A stretch of 64,000 nucleotides of DNA from Curtobacterium sp. MCPF17_002 (GCF_003234115.2 NZ_CP126251.1:1364001-1428000), one strand, 5' to 3'. Positions 55,855 through 64,000 are shown, counted from the first letter of the stretch. Notes: a model not told the origin generated them from the letters alone. Made by a program: numbers and translations.

Positions 55855-56766
55855 TCAGGAACGGTGGTGCGTGCGGACCGCGTGGCGGCTGCGTGCGAGG
55901 AGCGGGCGGGAACGTTCGTCGGTGCGCTGGGCGACGACGATGAACAGGGCGTCGACGATGGCGAGCTGGCTCATCCGGCTGCCCATCGCCGCGGGGCGCA
56001 GGTCGCTCTCGGCACCGGCGACCCCGAGCAGCACGTGGTCCGCGTGGTCGGTGAGGGGCGAGTTCGCATGGCCGGTGATCGCGACGACGGTGGCCTCGTG
56101 CATCTTCGCCTCGGTCGCGACCTCGAGCGCCTCGGTCGTCGTGCCCGAGTGGCTCGTGATCACGAGGACGTCGTCCGGGCCGAGGACGCTCGCGAGGGTC
56201 AGCGCGTTGTGCGGGTCGTCGGCGATCGAGCTCGCGATGCCGATCCGTTCGAGCTTGAGGTGCAGGTCACGGGCGACGATGCCGCTCGCGCCGACGCCGT
56301 AGAGGACCACGCGGCGGGCCTCGCTGATCGCCCCCGCTGCGGTGTCGAGCGCACGCGGGTCGAGGGTCGCGAGGGTGTCGCTCATCACGGCCCGGACGTC
56401 CTCGGTGACCTTCGCGATCACGGTCGCCACGTCGTCGTCGACGCTGACGCCGGCGTGGATCTCGGTCTCGCGCCGCTCGTGGATGCCGCGTTCGACGGCG
56501 CGCGTCATGCTGCGCTGGAGGTCCGCGAAGTTCGCGTAGCCGAGGTGCTGGGCGAAGCGGGAGACCGTGGCGGGGGAGACGCCGGCGCGGCCCGCGAGCT
56601 CCGCGGCGCTCGTGGTGGCTGCGGTGGCGGGGGCCTCGAGGACGGCGTTAGCGATGGCGCGCATGCTCGTCGGCATCGTCCGCGACTGGGTGCGGACGAG
56701 GGCGAACGCGTCGGCGCGGTCGGAGCGATCGGTGATCGTCATGCGCTCCATGAAAGCGCATTGCAC
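55855..56766 (-). CDS. murR: RpiR-family regulator of N-acetylmuramate use
   Basis: 303 aa. An N-terminal HTH_6 domain (about 25-95: AAELAGRAGVSPATVSRFAQ) is followed by a C-terminal SIS sugar-phosphate domain (about 130-270: GVGASGIVARDLHLKLERIG, ITSHSGTTTEALEV). The probable ligand is MurNAc-6-P, which in E. coli relieves MurR repression. It is the first gene of the murR-murQ-murP unit, with a palindromic site just upstream. Met at codons 1, 6 or 9 could start translation. Confidence 0.88.
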   Translation of the reverse strand: MQCAFMERMTITDRSDRADAFALVRTQSRTMPTSMRAIANAVLEAPATAATTSAAELAGRAGVSPATVSRFAQHLGYANFADLQRSMTRAVERGIHERRETEIHAGVSVDDDVATVIAKVTEDVRAVMSDTLATLDPRALDTAAGAISEARRVVLYGVGASGIVARDLHLKLERIGIASSIADDPHNALTLASVLGPDDVLVITSHSGTTTEALEVATEAKMHEATVVAITGHANSPLTDHADHVLLGVAGAESDLRPAAMGSRMSQLAIVDALFIVVAQRTDERSRPLLARSRHAVRTHHRS

Positions 56767-56784
56767 GGATCGGCGCTAGGGCTG

Positions 56785-56797
56785 CAAGTTACTTTCG
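56785..56797. promoter_or_regulatory. RpiR-type operator upstream of murR
   Basis: aagt-t-actt (56786-56794), within caagttactttcg, is a 9-bp palindrome 20 bases upstream of the murR start. GAAAGT-N-ACTTTC-like palindromes are usual for RpiR regulators, so autoregulation is likely. Confidence 0.55.
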
Positions 56798-56811
56798 TGT
56801 TTCGTCGGGGT

Positions 56812-56865
56812 GGCGGTGGCGGCGCGCGCGCGGGCGCGGGCGTGCGCGCGGCGGGTGGGGCGGTG
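56812..56865. repeat. simple GC-rich repeat tract
   Basis: Iterated ggcggtggcggcg and gcgcgcgcgg units lie between murR and the DUF4395 gene. It is followed by a ggaggcgagtcgcgcctcc hairpin (about 56900-56918) that could end the DUF4395 message. No coding signal. Confidence 0.6.
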
Positions 56866-56927
56866 GAAGGCGACCGCCTGGCGGACGGAGGCGGCCTGCG
56901 GAGGCGAGTCGCGCCTCCAGGCCGGGG

Positions 56928-57404
56928 TCAGGCGGTCTGTCGCGGACGGAACACGCCTGCGCGCACCAGCCACACGTAGAGCAGGCAGCCGATGCAGACG
57001 TCGAAGACGGCGTTGAGGAACGCGGCGACCAGCGCGATCGCCGCACCGACGGGTGCGGCGTACGGGACGCCGACCAGCGCGAGGACGAGCGCGAGCGCCG
57101 TGATCACGAGACCGACCTGTTGGGCGAAGGTCGGGGGCTCGGGGGCCTCCAGTTCGGCGGGCGGAGCGAGCCGCGGGCGGACGAACCGGCGGAAGAGCAC
57201 GCCGTACGGGTGGCGGCGGATGCCGGCGATGCCCCCGATCGCGAAGAGCACGACGATGATCGCCAGCAGGACGATGCCGACCGCCCACGTCGCGGGGATG
57301 AGCGTGAGGACGATCGTCACCGCGAGGAGCACGGCCGTGATGGCGGCGCCGAAGCGTGGGGAGCGCGGATCGATGCCGCGGGCGGGGTCGTTCGTGGTGG
57401 TCAT
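56928..57404 (-). CDS. DUF4395 membrane protein
   Basis: 158 aa with four membrane segments. It follows the DUF4395 pattern: IDPRSPRFGAAITAVLL, HPYGVLFRRFVRPRLAPPAE, PTFAQQVGLVI, AAFLNAVFDVCIGCLLYVWLV with a CIGC pair. DUF4395 proteins are commonly next to thioredoxin-like proteins in actinobacteria, as here, and are thought to act in thiol or sulfur metabolism. The ATG overlaps the upstream stop. Confidence 0.85.
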   Translation of the reverse strand: MTTTNDPARGIDPRSPRFGAAITAVLLAVTIVLTLIPATWAVGIVLLAIIVVLFAIGGIAGIRRHPYGVLFRRFVRPRLAPPAELEAPEPPTFAQQVGLVITALALVLALVGVPYAAPVGAAIALVAAFLNAVFDVCIGCLLYVWLVRAGVFRPRQTA

Positions 57405-57862
57405 CGGGACTCCTGGTGGCCTGCGGTGAGGAGGGTGTCGAGTGCTGCGGCGAGCTCCGGCGGGCGGGGAGGGCCTCCGAAGCGGGTGCGGACGGTCCGC
57501 TCGTCGTCGAGGAGCAGGACCGTGGGGGTCTGCATGACGTCGAAGCGGCGGGCGAGGTCGGGGCGATCGACCAGGTCGAACTCGAGGCGTGTGACGCCGT
57601 CGTGTGCGGCGGCGACGGCGTCGAGCTGGCGGCGGGTCGCCGGGCAGCGGGCGCACGTGGGCGTGGAGAACTGCACGAGGGTGGCGCGGGTGCCGAAGGC
57701 GGCTGTGGGGGCGAGGTCGGCGGTGGGCGTCGTCGTGGTTTCGCTCGTCGCACGTGTTGGCACCGACTTTGCCCGGCCGGTCGTCGCGCGGAGGAGGACG
57801 CCGAGGACCGTGGCGAGTGCGAGGACTCCCACGAGTGCGGCGACGGACGCGATCACGGTCAT
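57401..57862 (-). CDS. membrane-anchored thioredoxin-like protein
   Basis: 153 aa. A single N-terminal helix (VIASVAALVGVLALATVLGVLL) is followed by a Thr-rich linker and a thioredoxin fold with active site C70-A-R-C73 (STPTCARCPATR) and the cis-proline MQTPTVLLLDD. CARC is an uncommon variant of CGPC/CPHC. It is coupled with the DUF4395 gene by ATGA; together they may form a thiol-disulfide relay at the membrane. Confidence 0.87.
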   Translation of the reverse strand: MTVIASVAALVGVLALATVLGVLLRATTGRAKSVPTRATSETTTTPTADLAPTAAFGTRATLVQFSTPTCARCPATRRQLDAVAAAHDGVTRLEFDLVDRPDLARRFDVMQTPTVLLLDDERTVRTRFGGPPRPPELAAALDTLLTAGHQESR

Positions 57863-57927
57863 GCGGTGACGCTACGGCGTTCTCCGTCGTCGGAGGCCAA
57901 CGTGACCGAACGTGACGGTGGGAGGTT

Positions 57928-58020
57928 GTGGCGGGTCGTGGCGGGTCGCGGCGGCTCGTGTCGGCTCGGGCGGCTCGGGCGGCTCGGGCGGCTCGTGTCG
58001 GGTCGCGGCGGCTCGTGGCG
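57928..58020. repeat. degenerate cggctcggg tandem repeat
   Basis: About ten units of 9-10 bases (cggctcggg, cggctcgtg, gcgggtcgtgg) run through the spacer upstream of the thioredoxin-like gene. The middle four are nearly exact. No coding signal. Confidence 0.75.
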
Positions 58021-58109
58021 GTGCAGAACACAGGAGCGTTGCCTGCAATAGGCATACGTTTCAAGGGACCCGGATGCGCTCAGCAGCAACCGTCGTCGCC
58101 GTGCGCCGG

Positions 58110-58721
58110 TCAGGCGCGAGTGGTACGGCGGCGCATCAGCTGGCCGATCGGGCCCTGGAGCAGCAGGAGCAGGACCCAGTACAGGCCGACCGTCGGGACC
58201 AGCAGCGCCAAGACCAGCGCGAGGACCATCAGGCCGACGGCGACCAGGCCCCGGGATGCGTCGTGCAGCGGTGTCGACAGGAGCTCCGGCGAGCGGCGGA
58301 GCTCGGACTCGATCCCGGTCAGCGCCAAGCTCGTCACGACCATCGTGCCGATGTAGAGGCCGTGCGACACCCGGTCGTCGTCGCCGCCGGTGTTGAGCAG
58401 GTTCGCGGCGAAGGGCAGGAACACGATGCCGATGAGCCACACGAAGTTCAGCCGCATGATGAGCGAGTTGTAGGAACGGACGTGCTCGAAGAGCTGGTGG
58501 TGCAGCGTCCAGAAGCGTGCGATCACCCAGAAGGTGACGAGGAACTCCAGGAGGGCGGGCCAGTGCTCCCGGAGGAGGTGGCCGGCGGTCTCGCCCCCGG
58601 TGAGCTCACCCGCGATGTCGACCAGCGGGAGGATCAGGATCGTGATCGCGATGGCGACGGTCGCGTCCGAGAAGTTCACGAGGCGGTCGAGTCCGCGGTC
58701 GGTTCGTGCCTGCTCGGTCAT
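58110..58721 (-). CDS. TMEM175-type (DUF1211) potassium channel family protein
   Basis: 203 aa with six membrane segments. The family signature at the first helix reads RLVNFSDATVAIAITILIL (FSD motif; the helix forms the selectivity gate in TMEM175 channels), with WVIARFWTLHHQLFEHVRSY in the third. Prokaryotic members are weakly selective potassium channels. It is a single gene; the neighbours give no further clue. Confidence 0.85.
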   Translation of the reverse strand: MTEQARTDRGLDRLVNFSDATVAIAITILILPLVDIAGELTGGETAGHLLREHWPALLEFLVTFWVIARFWTLHHQLFEHVRSYNSLIMRLNFVWLIGIVFLPFAANLLNTGGDDDRVSHGLYIGTMVVTSLALTGIESELRRSPELLSTPLHDASRGLVAVGLMVLALVLALLVPTVGLYWVLLLLLQGPIGQLMRRRTTRA

Positions 58722-58781
58722 GGGGCGAGTGTATGGCGGGGCGCGCGGCGTCGAGTGTCCAGAAGGATCCGGCGGTCGGTG

Positions 58782-59366
58782 TCAGACGGTTGTCCGCTGG
58801 CGCTCGATGGCTCGGACGTACCCCCGTGCACCCCGGATCTTGCGCGTCCAGACGACGGCGAAGATCACCGCGACGATGACGATCGTGCTGCAGAAGACCC
58901 GGCTGAACGTGAGGTCGAACCCGTCGTGGTCGAAGAGGTCCGCGAGCTGCGGACCCAGAAGACCGGCGTAGAGCAGCAAGAACTGCGCGAGCGCGAGCGG
59001 CTGGTACACGAGCGTGATGCGGGCGTAGTCGAACGCGCGCTGCGCCATCTCGGAGTCGGCGGGCGCGATCAACTGAACGCTGTCCACCGACCTGCGGAGG
59101 AAACGACTGTCCCTGGGACGAAGCGACTGCAGCGGGACTCGGAGGTGCGACGCCAGTCCCGTGGTCGTGACCACGAGCGAGAACGTGCCGCCGAGACCCG
59201 CGACGGCAAGCGCCCACCCGACGGCCTGAAGACCGCGGATCGAAGCCTCCGTGTGGGGGAGTCCCCAGCCGAGGACCGCGCCGGCGACGAGCCCACCGAG
59301 GACGATGACCACGGTGCGCCGTCGAGCGCGTCGTGCTCGCGCTTCGAGTTCCTCCATGCGCCTCAC
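58782..59366 (-). CDS. hypothetical membrane protein
   Basis: 194 aa. A basic N-terminal stretch (EELEARARRARRRT) precedes two membrane segments (VVIVLGGLVAGAVLGWGL, AVGWALAVAGLGGTFSLVVTT) and two more near the C-terminus. I do not recognise the family. ATG at 59366 or 59357 are both possible. The start faces the DUF1653 gene with about 30 bases between. Confidence 0.65.
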   Translation of the reverse strand: MRRMEELEARARRARRRTVVIVLGGLVAGAVLGWGLPHTEASIRGLQAVGWALAVAGLGGTFSLVVTTTGLASHLRVPLQSLRPRDSRFLRRSVDSVQLIAPADSEMAQRAFDYARITLVYQPLALAQFLLLYAGLLGPQLADLFDHDGFDLTFSRVFCSTIVIVAVIFAVVWTRKIRGARGYVRAIERQRTTV

Positions 59367-59395
59367 CCTACGAGGCGGCCTCTAGCATCGGGAGG

Positions 59396-59617
59396 GTGAG
59401 CTTCGACGTGACTCCGGGCCGATACCGACACTTCAAGGGTGGCGAGTACGAGGTGGTGCTCCTCGCGAAGGACGTCGAGACCGAGGAGCCGGTGGTCGTG
59501 TACCAAGCGCTGTACGGCGAGCGGGGGCACTGGGTGCGATCGCTCGCGGACTTCACGGCGCACGTGACGCGCGACGGCTACGACGGGCCGCGGTTCGTGC
59601 CGGTCCGCGTGGCCTGA
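59396..59617 (+). CDS. DUF1653-family protein
   Basis: 73 aa. TPGRYRHFKGGEYEVVLLAK, VVYQALYGERGHWVRS and GPRFVPV span the whole DUF1653 domain, a small beta-rich fold of unknown role. The GTG at 59396 fits the domain start. A tagcat box at 59383-59388 ends seven bases before it, so the message is probably leaderless. The last 40 bases overlap the convergent permease gene. Confidence 0.85.
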   Translation: MSFDVTPGRYRHFKGGEYEVVLLAKDVETEEPVVVYQALYGERGHWVRSLADFTAHVTRDGYDGPRFVPVRVA

Positions 59618-61002
59618 CGGGCGGCGCTGGCGTCGGCGCTGCCCTCGGAAGCGTCGAGCGCGGTGGTCCGTGCCCCGGCACGACGGCGCAGGACGGATCC
59701 GGCGATCTCGCTGCCGACGAAGAGCAGGGCGAACCCGAACGTGGCAGTGATCGCGGCTGCCATCGGCACGGTCGGGTCCATCTGGACGAACGCGCCGACG
59801 TCGATCCCGCTGAGGACGGCCACGACACCGACTGCGCCGGCCGCGACGATGCCGACGACCGTGCCGCTCCAACCGATGGCGACGGCGGCCACCACCAGGA
59901 CGACGCTGACCCCGACGCGGCTGAACCCGATGCGCTCGAGGCGATCGAGGTCCGCGCCGGTTCCCCGACTCTGGGCGAGCCCCGAGCAGATCGCGCCTGC
60001 GGCCGCGATGACAAGGGACGGACCGATCGTGAGTCCGAGCTCGTGGACACCCGCTCCCGATCGGCTGCTGTCGAGGCTCTCGGCGACCGTCGCGGTCAGC
60101 GCCCTGGTCACCGCGAGACCGACGGCGCCACCGCAGAGCGTCACCAGCGAACCGAACTGGACGATGCGCGCCTCCGCGAGACGCAGCCCGACGAACACCG
60201 TGGGCGTTCCCCGACGCAGCGTCCTCCGCGCGGTGCCGGTCACGATCCGGGCGATGTCGGGCGCCAGCACGATCGCGGCTCCGACGAAGCCGTAGGACGC
60301 TGCCGCCATCACGATGAGCGGGCTGTCGGCGGACCCGAGGACGCGCAGACGATCTGCGGCGCCGACCTCACCGGTCTCGCGGACCACGCCGATCAGGTGG
60401 GGCGCAAGTGCGACGGCGAGGACAGTGGGAACCAGGAAGAGCGACACAACGACCGCCGCGATGATGGCCCGGCTCGAGCAGCCGGAACGCTGGCCACGTG
60501 AGGGGCTGGCGTGGAGTCCGCTCCACCAGCCGGCGCAGCACACGATCGCGACTGCGCCGACGACCACGAGCAGCGGACCACCATGGTGCTTCGGCTCCTC
60601 GGCGTCGAGGACGCGAGCCAGGCTGACGACCCACGATCTCGCGAGTGCGTCGCCGCCCACGAACCCGACCAGCAGGGCGAGAACAGCCGCAGCCGCGATC
60701 GCCAGCATCCCGAACACTGCAATCGGTGCTCGCGCTGCTCCCAGTGCTCGGAGGCGTCGGATCTCGGGCTCGAGTGAGACCGCGAGCGCGCGGCTCGCCC
60801 CGAAGGATGCGACCGCTGCACTGAGCCCGGTGAGCTGCACGACCGACTCGAGTGCTGCGCCCGCCTCGGCGTCGCTGAACGCGAGCCCGCCGCCGACCAC
60901 GATGTCGAGCACGAGCGTGGTGACGACGACGACGATGAGGAAGCCAGCTGCGGGCCTCGGATCCGAGGCGACCGTCCGGGCGAGGGCGACGATCGAGATC
61001 AC
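59578..61002 (-). CDS. FtsX-type ABC transporter permease
   Basis: 474 aa with about ten membrane segments. It has the FtsX-like halves: an early block (RLRALGAARAPIAVFGMLAI) and a later block (LDRLERIGFSRVGVSVVLVV) at the domain edges. Such permeases work with LolD-type ATPases to move lipids or peptides, or to power envelope machines. The C-terminal tail is soluble, basic and Thr-rich. The ATG overlaps the ATPase stop. Confidence 0.82.
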   Translation of the reverse strand: MISIVALARTVASDPRPAAGFLIVVVVTTLVLDIVVGGGLAFSDAEAGAALESVVQLTGLSAAVASFGASRALAVSLEPEIRRLRALGAARAPIAVFGMLAIAAAAVLALLVGFVGGDALARSWVVSLARVLDAEEPKHHGGPLLVVVGAVAIVCCAGWWSGLHASPSRGQRSGCSSRAIIAAVVVSLFLVPTVLAVALAPHLIGVVRETGEVGAADRLRVLGSADSPLIVMAAASYGFVGAAIVLAPDIARIVTGTARRTLRRGTPTVFVGLRLAEARIVQFGSLVTLCGGAVGLAVTRALTATVAESLDSSRSGAGVHELGLTIGPSLVIAAAGAICSGLAQSRGTGADLDRLERIGFSRVGVSVVLVVAAVAIGWSGTVVGIVAAGAVGVVAVLSGIDVGAFVQMDPTVPMAAAITATFGFALLFVGSEIAGSVLRRRAGARTTALDASEGSADASAARQATRTGTNRGPS

Positions 61003-61712
61003 GAGGACGAGCGCATGAGCTGACGCACCGTCTGGCGGTCCGGACGATCGACCACGGCGGTCGTCCGCCCTCCGGCCAGCTGGACGACCCGATCCGCCCG
61101 TGCGACCAACTCTGGATCGTGCGTGACCACGAGGACCGTTCGACCGCCCTGCACAGCATCGCAGAGGAGGCCGCGGACGAGATCGCCGCTGACCTGGTCC
61201 AGTGCCGTCGTCGGTTCGTCGCAGGCCACCATTCGTGTGCCGCTCGCGAGTGCGCGCGCGAGGGCGACGCGGCGCCGTTGCCCGCCGGAGAGCGTCTGGA
61301 CGGCCGTTCGTCGGGTCTCCCGACCGAGCCCGAGAGCGGCGAGCACGTCTTCTGCCAGGCGGCGGTCGGGAACGCGGGAGAGGCGTTGTCCGAGCAGGAC
61401 GTTCTCGTCCACGGAGAGGGCGTCGATGAGGTCGCCGTCCTGTCGAGCGGAGGCGAAGACCCGTGCTCTGAGGTGCGACCGACGACGGCTGTTCGCGGGG
61501 TGCATCGGCGTCGTGCCGAGCAGGACGGAGCCCGAGGCGGGAACCGCGATCCCGGTGATCACGTCGAGCAGGGTCGACTTCCCCGCGCCGGATGGGCCCA
61601 CCACCGCGGTGAGCTGTCCTGGGGCGGCCTGAAAGCTGGCCTCGGTGACGATCCGTCGGCCGTTCGGGAGGGTCGATCGGGACGTGATGCCCTGTACGGA
61701 GAGCGCGACCAT
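60999..61712 (-). CDS. LolD/MacB-type ABC transporter ATPase
   Basis: 237 aa. Walker A is GPSGAGKST, the signature LSGGQRRRVA, Walker B MVACDEPTTALD and the H-loop VVTHDPEL. The start at 61712 is chosen because it gives the normal family length; ATG 61772 is in frame but would put the start within the promoter palindrome. It is coupled to the permease by ATGA. Confidence 0.9.
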   Translation of the reverse strand: MVALSVQGITSRSTLPNGRRIVTEASFQAAPGQLTAVVGPSGAGKSTLLDVITGIAVPASGSVLLGTTPMHPANSRRRSHLRARVFASARQDGDLIDALSVDENVLLGQRLSRVPDRRLAEDVLAALGLGRETRRTAVQTLSGGQRRRVALARALASGTRMVACDEPTTALDQVSGDLVRGLLCDAVQGGRTVLVVTHDPELVARADRVVQLAGGRTTAVVDRPDRQTVRQLMRSSS

Positions 61713-61765
61713 CGGCTCGACCGCACCTCGCGTGATCTGCACGGGCCGATGGTGGCAGCGCAGCA

Positions 61766-61777
61766 TTGACATGTCAA
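61766..61777. promoter_or_regulatory. 12-bp palindrome containing ttgaca on both strands
   Basis: ttgacatgtcaa is a perfect palindrome, 54 bases before the ABC ATPase start. On the minus strand its ttgaca is followed 17 bases later by caccat, a fair -10. It could be the ATPase promoter with an overlapping operator. Confidence 0.4.
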
Positions 61778-61864
61778 ACTCTGGCTTGCGGAGCGCGTCG
61801 TGAACACCCTGCTGTCGGCGGCCACCCCTAGGCTTCCAGCGCACCGACGAACAAGGGGGAGCGC

Positions 61865-64000
61865 ATGCAGATCGGCGACGACGGGCACGTGCTGCTCAGC
61901 CCGAGCGACCTGAGCACGTGGGCCGCCTGCGAGTGGGCGTTCCTCCGCCGGCTCGACGTGAAGCTCGGTCGCGGCGAACCCCTGCCGGACGTGCACGACG
62001 ACATGCTCGAACGCACCGCCCGGCTCGGGGACCAGCACGAGCTGGACTACCTCGAGATCCTCAGGCAGACCCGCGACGTCGTCGAGTTCGAGCGCCCGGC
62101 ACCGCCGCAGTACGCCGAAGCGGCGCAGGCGGCGCTGGACGCCATGCGGAACGGCGCCGACGTCCTGTACCAACCGACGTTCCACGTGCCCGCGTCCGCA
62201 GAGGGCACCGGCTTCATCGGTTTCGCGGACTTCATCATCCTGAACGACCGCGACGAGTACGAGGTCTACGACACGAAGCTCGCCCGCCACGCCAAGATCA
62301 GCGCGCTCCTGCAGCTCGCCGCCTACGCCGAGCGGATGCAGGCGCACGACATCCCCACCGGCGCCGAGGTCCACCTCGTGCTCGGCGACCGCACCACGAC
62401 CACGCACGACCTCGCCGACATCGCCCCGGTGTACCGGACGCAGCGGGCGGAGCTCGAGCGGGTGATCGCCGAGCGCATCGCGGCTGACGGTCCGCTGGCG
62501 TGGGGCGACCCGAGGTACTCCAGCTGCGGCCGCTGCTCCGTGTGCACGACCCAGGTGGAGCAGCACCGCGACCTCGTCCTCGTCGCCGGCATGCGCCTCG
62601 ACCAGCGGGCGAAGCTCCTCCGGCAGGGGGTGCGGACGATCGACGACCTGGCGGACCGCACCACGGCCGTGGCGGGCTTGTCGCGCGGAACGCAGGATCG
62701 GCTGGTGCGTCAGGCGCGCCTCCAGGTCGACAGCCCGCACGATGCCGGACGCAAGCCGCTGTTCGAGGTCCTCGACCCGCGCGCGCTCGACGCGATCCCC
62801 ACCCCGGACCCGGGCGACGTGTTCTTCGACTTCGAGGGGGACCCGCTGCACACCGAGGACGGCGTGCACTGGGGGCTCGACTACCTGTTCGGGCTCGTCG
62901 ACGACCGCGCGGACTTCACGGCGTTCTGGGCGCACACGATCCGCGACGAGCGGCAGGCGCTGGTGGACTTCCTCGCCTTCGTCGAGGAACGCCGCGCGCG
63001 GGACCCCGGCATGCACATCTACCACTACGCGGCGTACGAGCGGACGCACCTGCTCTCCCTCGCGGCCCGGCACGGCGTCGGGGAGGACACCGTCGACGAC
63101 CTGCTGCGCGCCGGCGTCCTGGTGGACCTGTACCCGATCGTGCGGAAGGCCGTGGTCGTCGGCAGCCACAGCTACTCGATCAAGAAGCTCGAACCGCTGT
63201 ACATGGGCGAGGACCTGCGCGAGAGCGACGTCACGAACGCCGCCGACAGCATCACCGCCTACGTCGACGCCGTCGAGGAGCTCCGGAACGGCGACCCGGC
63301 CGCCGGCCAGCACATGCTCGACGAGGTCGCCGACTACAACGCGTACGACTGCCGCTCGACGCTGCGCCTCCGCGACTGGCTGCTGTCGCTGCGGCGCCCC
63401 TCGGCCGAGCCGCCGTCACCGGAGGCGGACGAAGCCGTCCCGTTGATCCCGGTCGAACGCGAGCCGAACCCGGTGTACGTCGCGCTCGCGTCGCACCTCA
63501 CTGACGTCAGCGCCCTCGACCGCACGCCCGACCAGACCGCGTTGGCGCTCGCCGCAGCCGCGATCGACTACCACCGCCGCGAGGCCAAGACCTTCTGGCA
63601 GGACCACTTCGACCGCCTGCGGAACCCGGTCGACGACTGGGCGGACACCCGCGACGTCCTCGTCGTCGAGCGTGCGTCCGTCGAGCGGGACTGGGACACG
63701 CTGCCGCGTGCCCGCTCGCAGTCACGAGAACTCCGGTTGTCGGGGACGCTCGCGCCCGGTTCGCGGCTCCGGCCTGGAGGCACGCCCCACCTCGTCTACG
63801 ACGACCCGCTCCCGCCATCGGTCGGCTCTCCGGGCCCCGGGTCGAAGGGCGCGTCGGATCGCGCCGTCATCGTGGACGTCCGAGACGACGGGGAGGCGAC
63901 CGAGGTGCTGCTCGTCGAGCGACTCCCGGTGGGCGGCGAGCCGCACCACGACTTCCCGGTCGCCCTCGCCCCGTCGGCGCCGCCGCGGGCGAAGCCCCAG
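61865..64000 (+). CDS. TM0106-family RecB-like nuclease, 3' end outside window
   Basis: At least 712 aa, frame open to the window end. The N-terminal RecB-like PD-(D/E)xK nuclease opens SPSDLSTWAACEWAFLRRLD, has GFADFII and the Asp-x-Lys in EVYDTK, and closes with the Cys cluster CGRCSVC (about 222-228). A RNase H/DnaQ-like domain follows (VFFDFEGDPLH, IYHYAAYERTHL, YNAYDCRSTLRL). In this family an AAA helicase (Dna2-like) makes up the rest, which would lie beyond the window. acaagggggag precedes the ATG. It probably acts in DNA repair. Confidence 0.87.
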   Translation, partial: MQIGDDGHVLLSPSDLSTWAACEWAFLRRLDVKLGRGEPLPDVHDDMLERTARLGDQHELDYLEILRQTRDVVEFERPAPPQYAEAAQAALDAMRNGADVLYQPTFHVPASAEGTGFIGFADFIILNDRDEYEVYDTKLARHAKISALLQLAAYAERMQAHDIPTGAEVHLVLGDRTTTTHDLADIAPVYRTQRAELERVIAERIAADGPLAWGDPRYSSCGRCSVCTTQVEQHRDLVLVAGMRLDQRAKLLRQGVRTIDDLADRTTAVAGLSRGTQDRLVRQARLQVDSPHDAGRKPLFEVLDPRALDAIPTPDPGDVFFDFEGDPLHTEDGVHWGLDYLFGLVDDRADFTAFWAHTIRDERQALVDFLAFVEERRARDPGMHIYHYAAYERTHLLSLAARHGVGEDTVDDLLRAGVLVDLYPIVRKAVVVGSHSYSIKKLEPLYMGEDLRESDVTNAADSITAYVDAVEELRNGDPAAGQHMLDEVADYNAYDCRSTLRLRDWLLSLRRPSAEPPSPEADEAVPLIPVEREPNPVYVALASHLTDVSALDRTPDQTALALAAAAIDYHRREAKTFWQDHFDRLRNPVDDWADTRDVLVVERASVERDWDTLPRARSQSRELRLSGTLAPGSRLRPGGTPHLVYDDPLPPSVGSPGPGSKGASDRAVIVDVRDDGEATEVLLVERLPVGGEPHHDFPVALAPSAPPRAKPQ

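Noticed and set aside
57928-58020. CRISPR or attachment-site array
   Set aside because: Units of about nine bases without unique spacers; a simple tandem repeat.

Overview
The window is high-GC actinobacterial DNA. The 16S rRNA, the tRNA-less ITS, the rRNA order 16S-23S-5S and the gene style (ATGA/GTGA stop-start overlaps, many GTG starts) point to Microbacteriaceae. The 16S variable regions look like Curtobacterium to me; this is recognition from memory, not a search. I see no tRNA, CRISPR array, transposase, integrase or prophage gene.

Layout. 0-1 kb: 3' part of rlmN. 1-7.05 kb: a complete rRNA operon with promoter, pre-23S processing stem and terminator. 7.1-23.2 kb: a glycoside-utilisation locus with a ROK regulator, GH42 beta-galactosidase, GH36 alpha-galactosidase, a divergent GH2 beta-mannosidase, then an oligopeptide-type ABC importer (binding protein, two permeases, two ATPases) and a second GH36. 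The same operator-like motif lies before the GH42 gene and in the mannosidase/importer divergent promoter. The binding-protein gene carries a +1 frameshift. The enzyme set fits uptake and trimming of galactosylated manno-oligosaccharides or other galactosides.

23.2-27.8 kb: a divergent gene cluster that looks like an orphan type VII (ESX/WXG100) secretion module: a small helical protein, a 391-aa protein with a glycine-zipper C-terminus, an LpqN-like and an EspG-like protein, and a small membrane protein. The opposite strand carries paralogues of the last three, two of them fused. 27.8-31.4 kb: NarL-type two-component system with an ABC-2 exporter. 31.5-34.5 kb: SDR and divergent AraC regulator, then a zinc-independent quinone oxidoreductase.

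34.5-53.3 kb is a defence island: a 173-aa membrane-anchored protein, SNF2 helicase with a helix-hairpin-helix region, NERD-UvrD helicase, an unknown 418-aa helical protein, a McrB/McrC-like pair, a single-chain type ISP restriction-modification enzyme (1596 aa), a cytosolic 5'-nucleotidase of the cN-I type, an internally deleted remnant of a second NERD-UvrD helicase, a probable modification-dependent (SRA-like plus PD-(D/E)xK) endonuclease, and a Vsr endonuclease fused to a NUDIX hydrolase.

53.4-56.8 kb: murR-murQ-murP operon for N-acetylmuramic acid. 56.9-59.6 kb: DUF4395 and thioredoxin-like pair, a TMEM175-type channel, a membrane protein and a DUF1653 protein. 59.6-61.7 kb: a FtsX-type permease with LolD-type ATPase. 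From 61.9 kb to the end: a TM0106-type RecB-like nuclease gene cut by the window edge.
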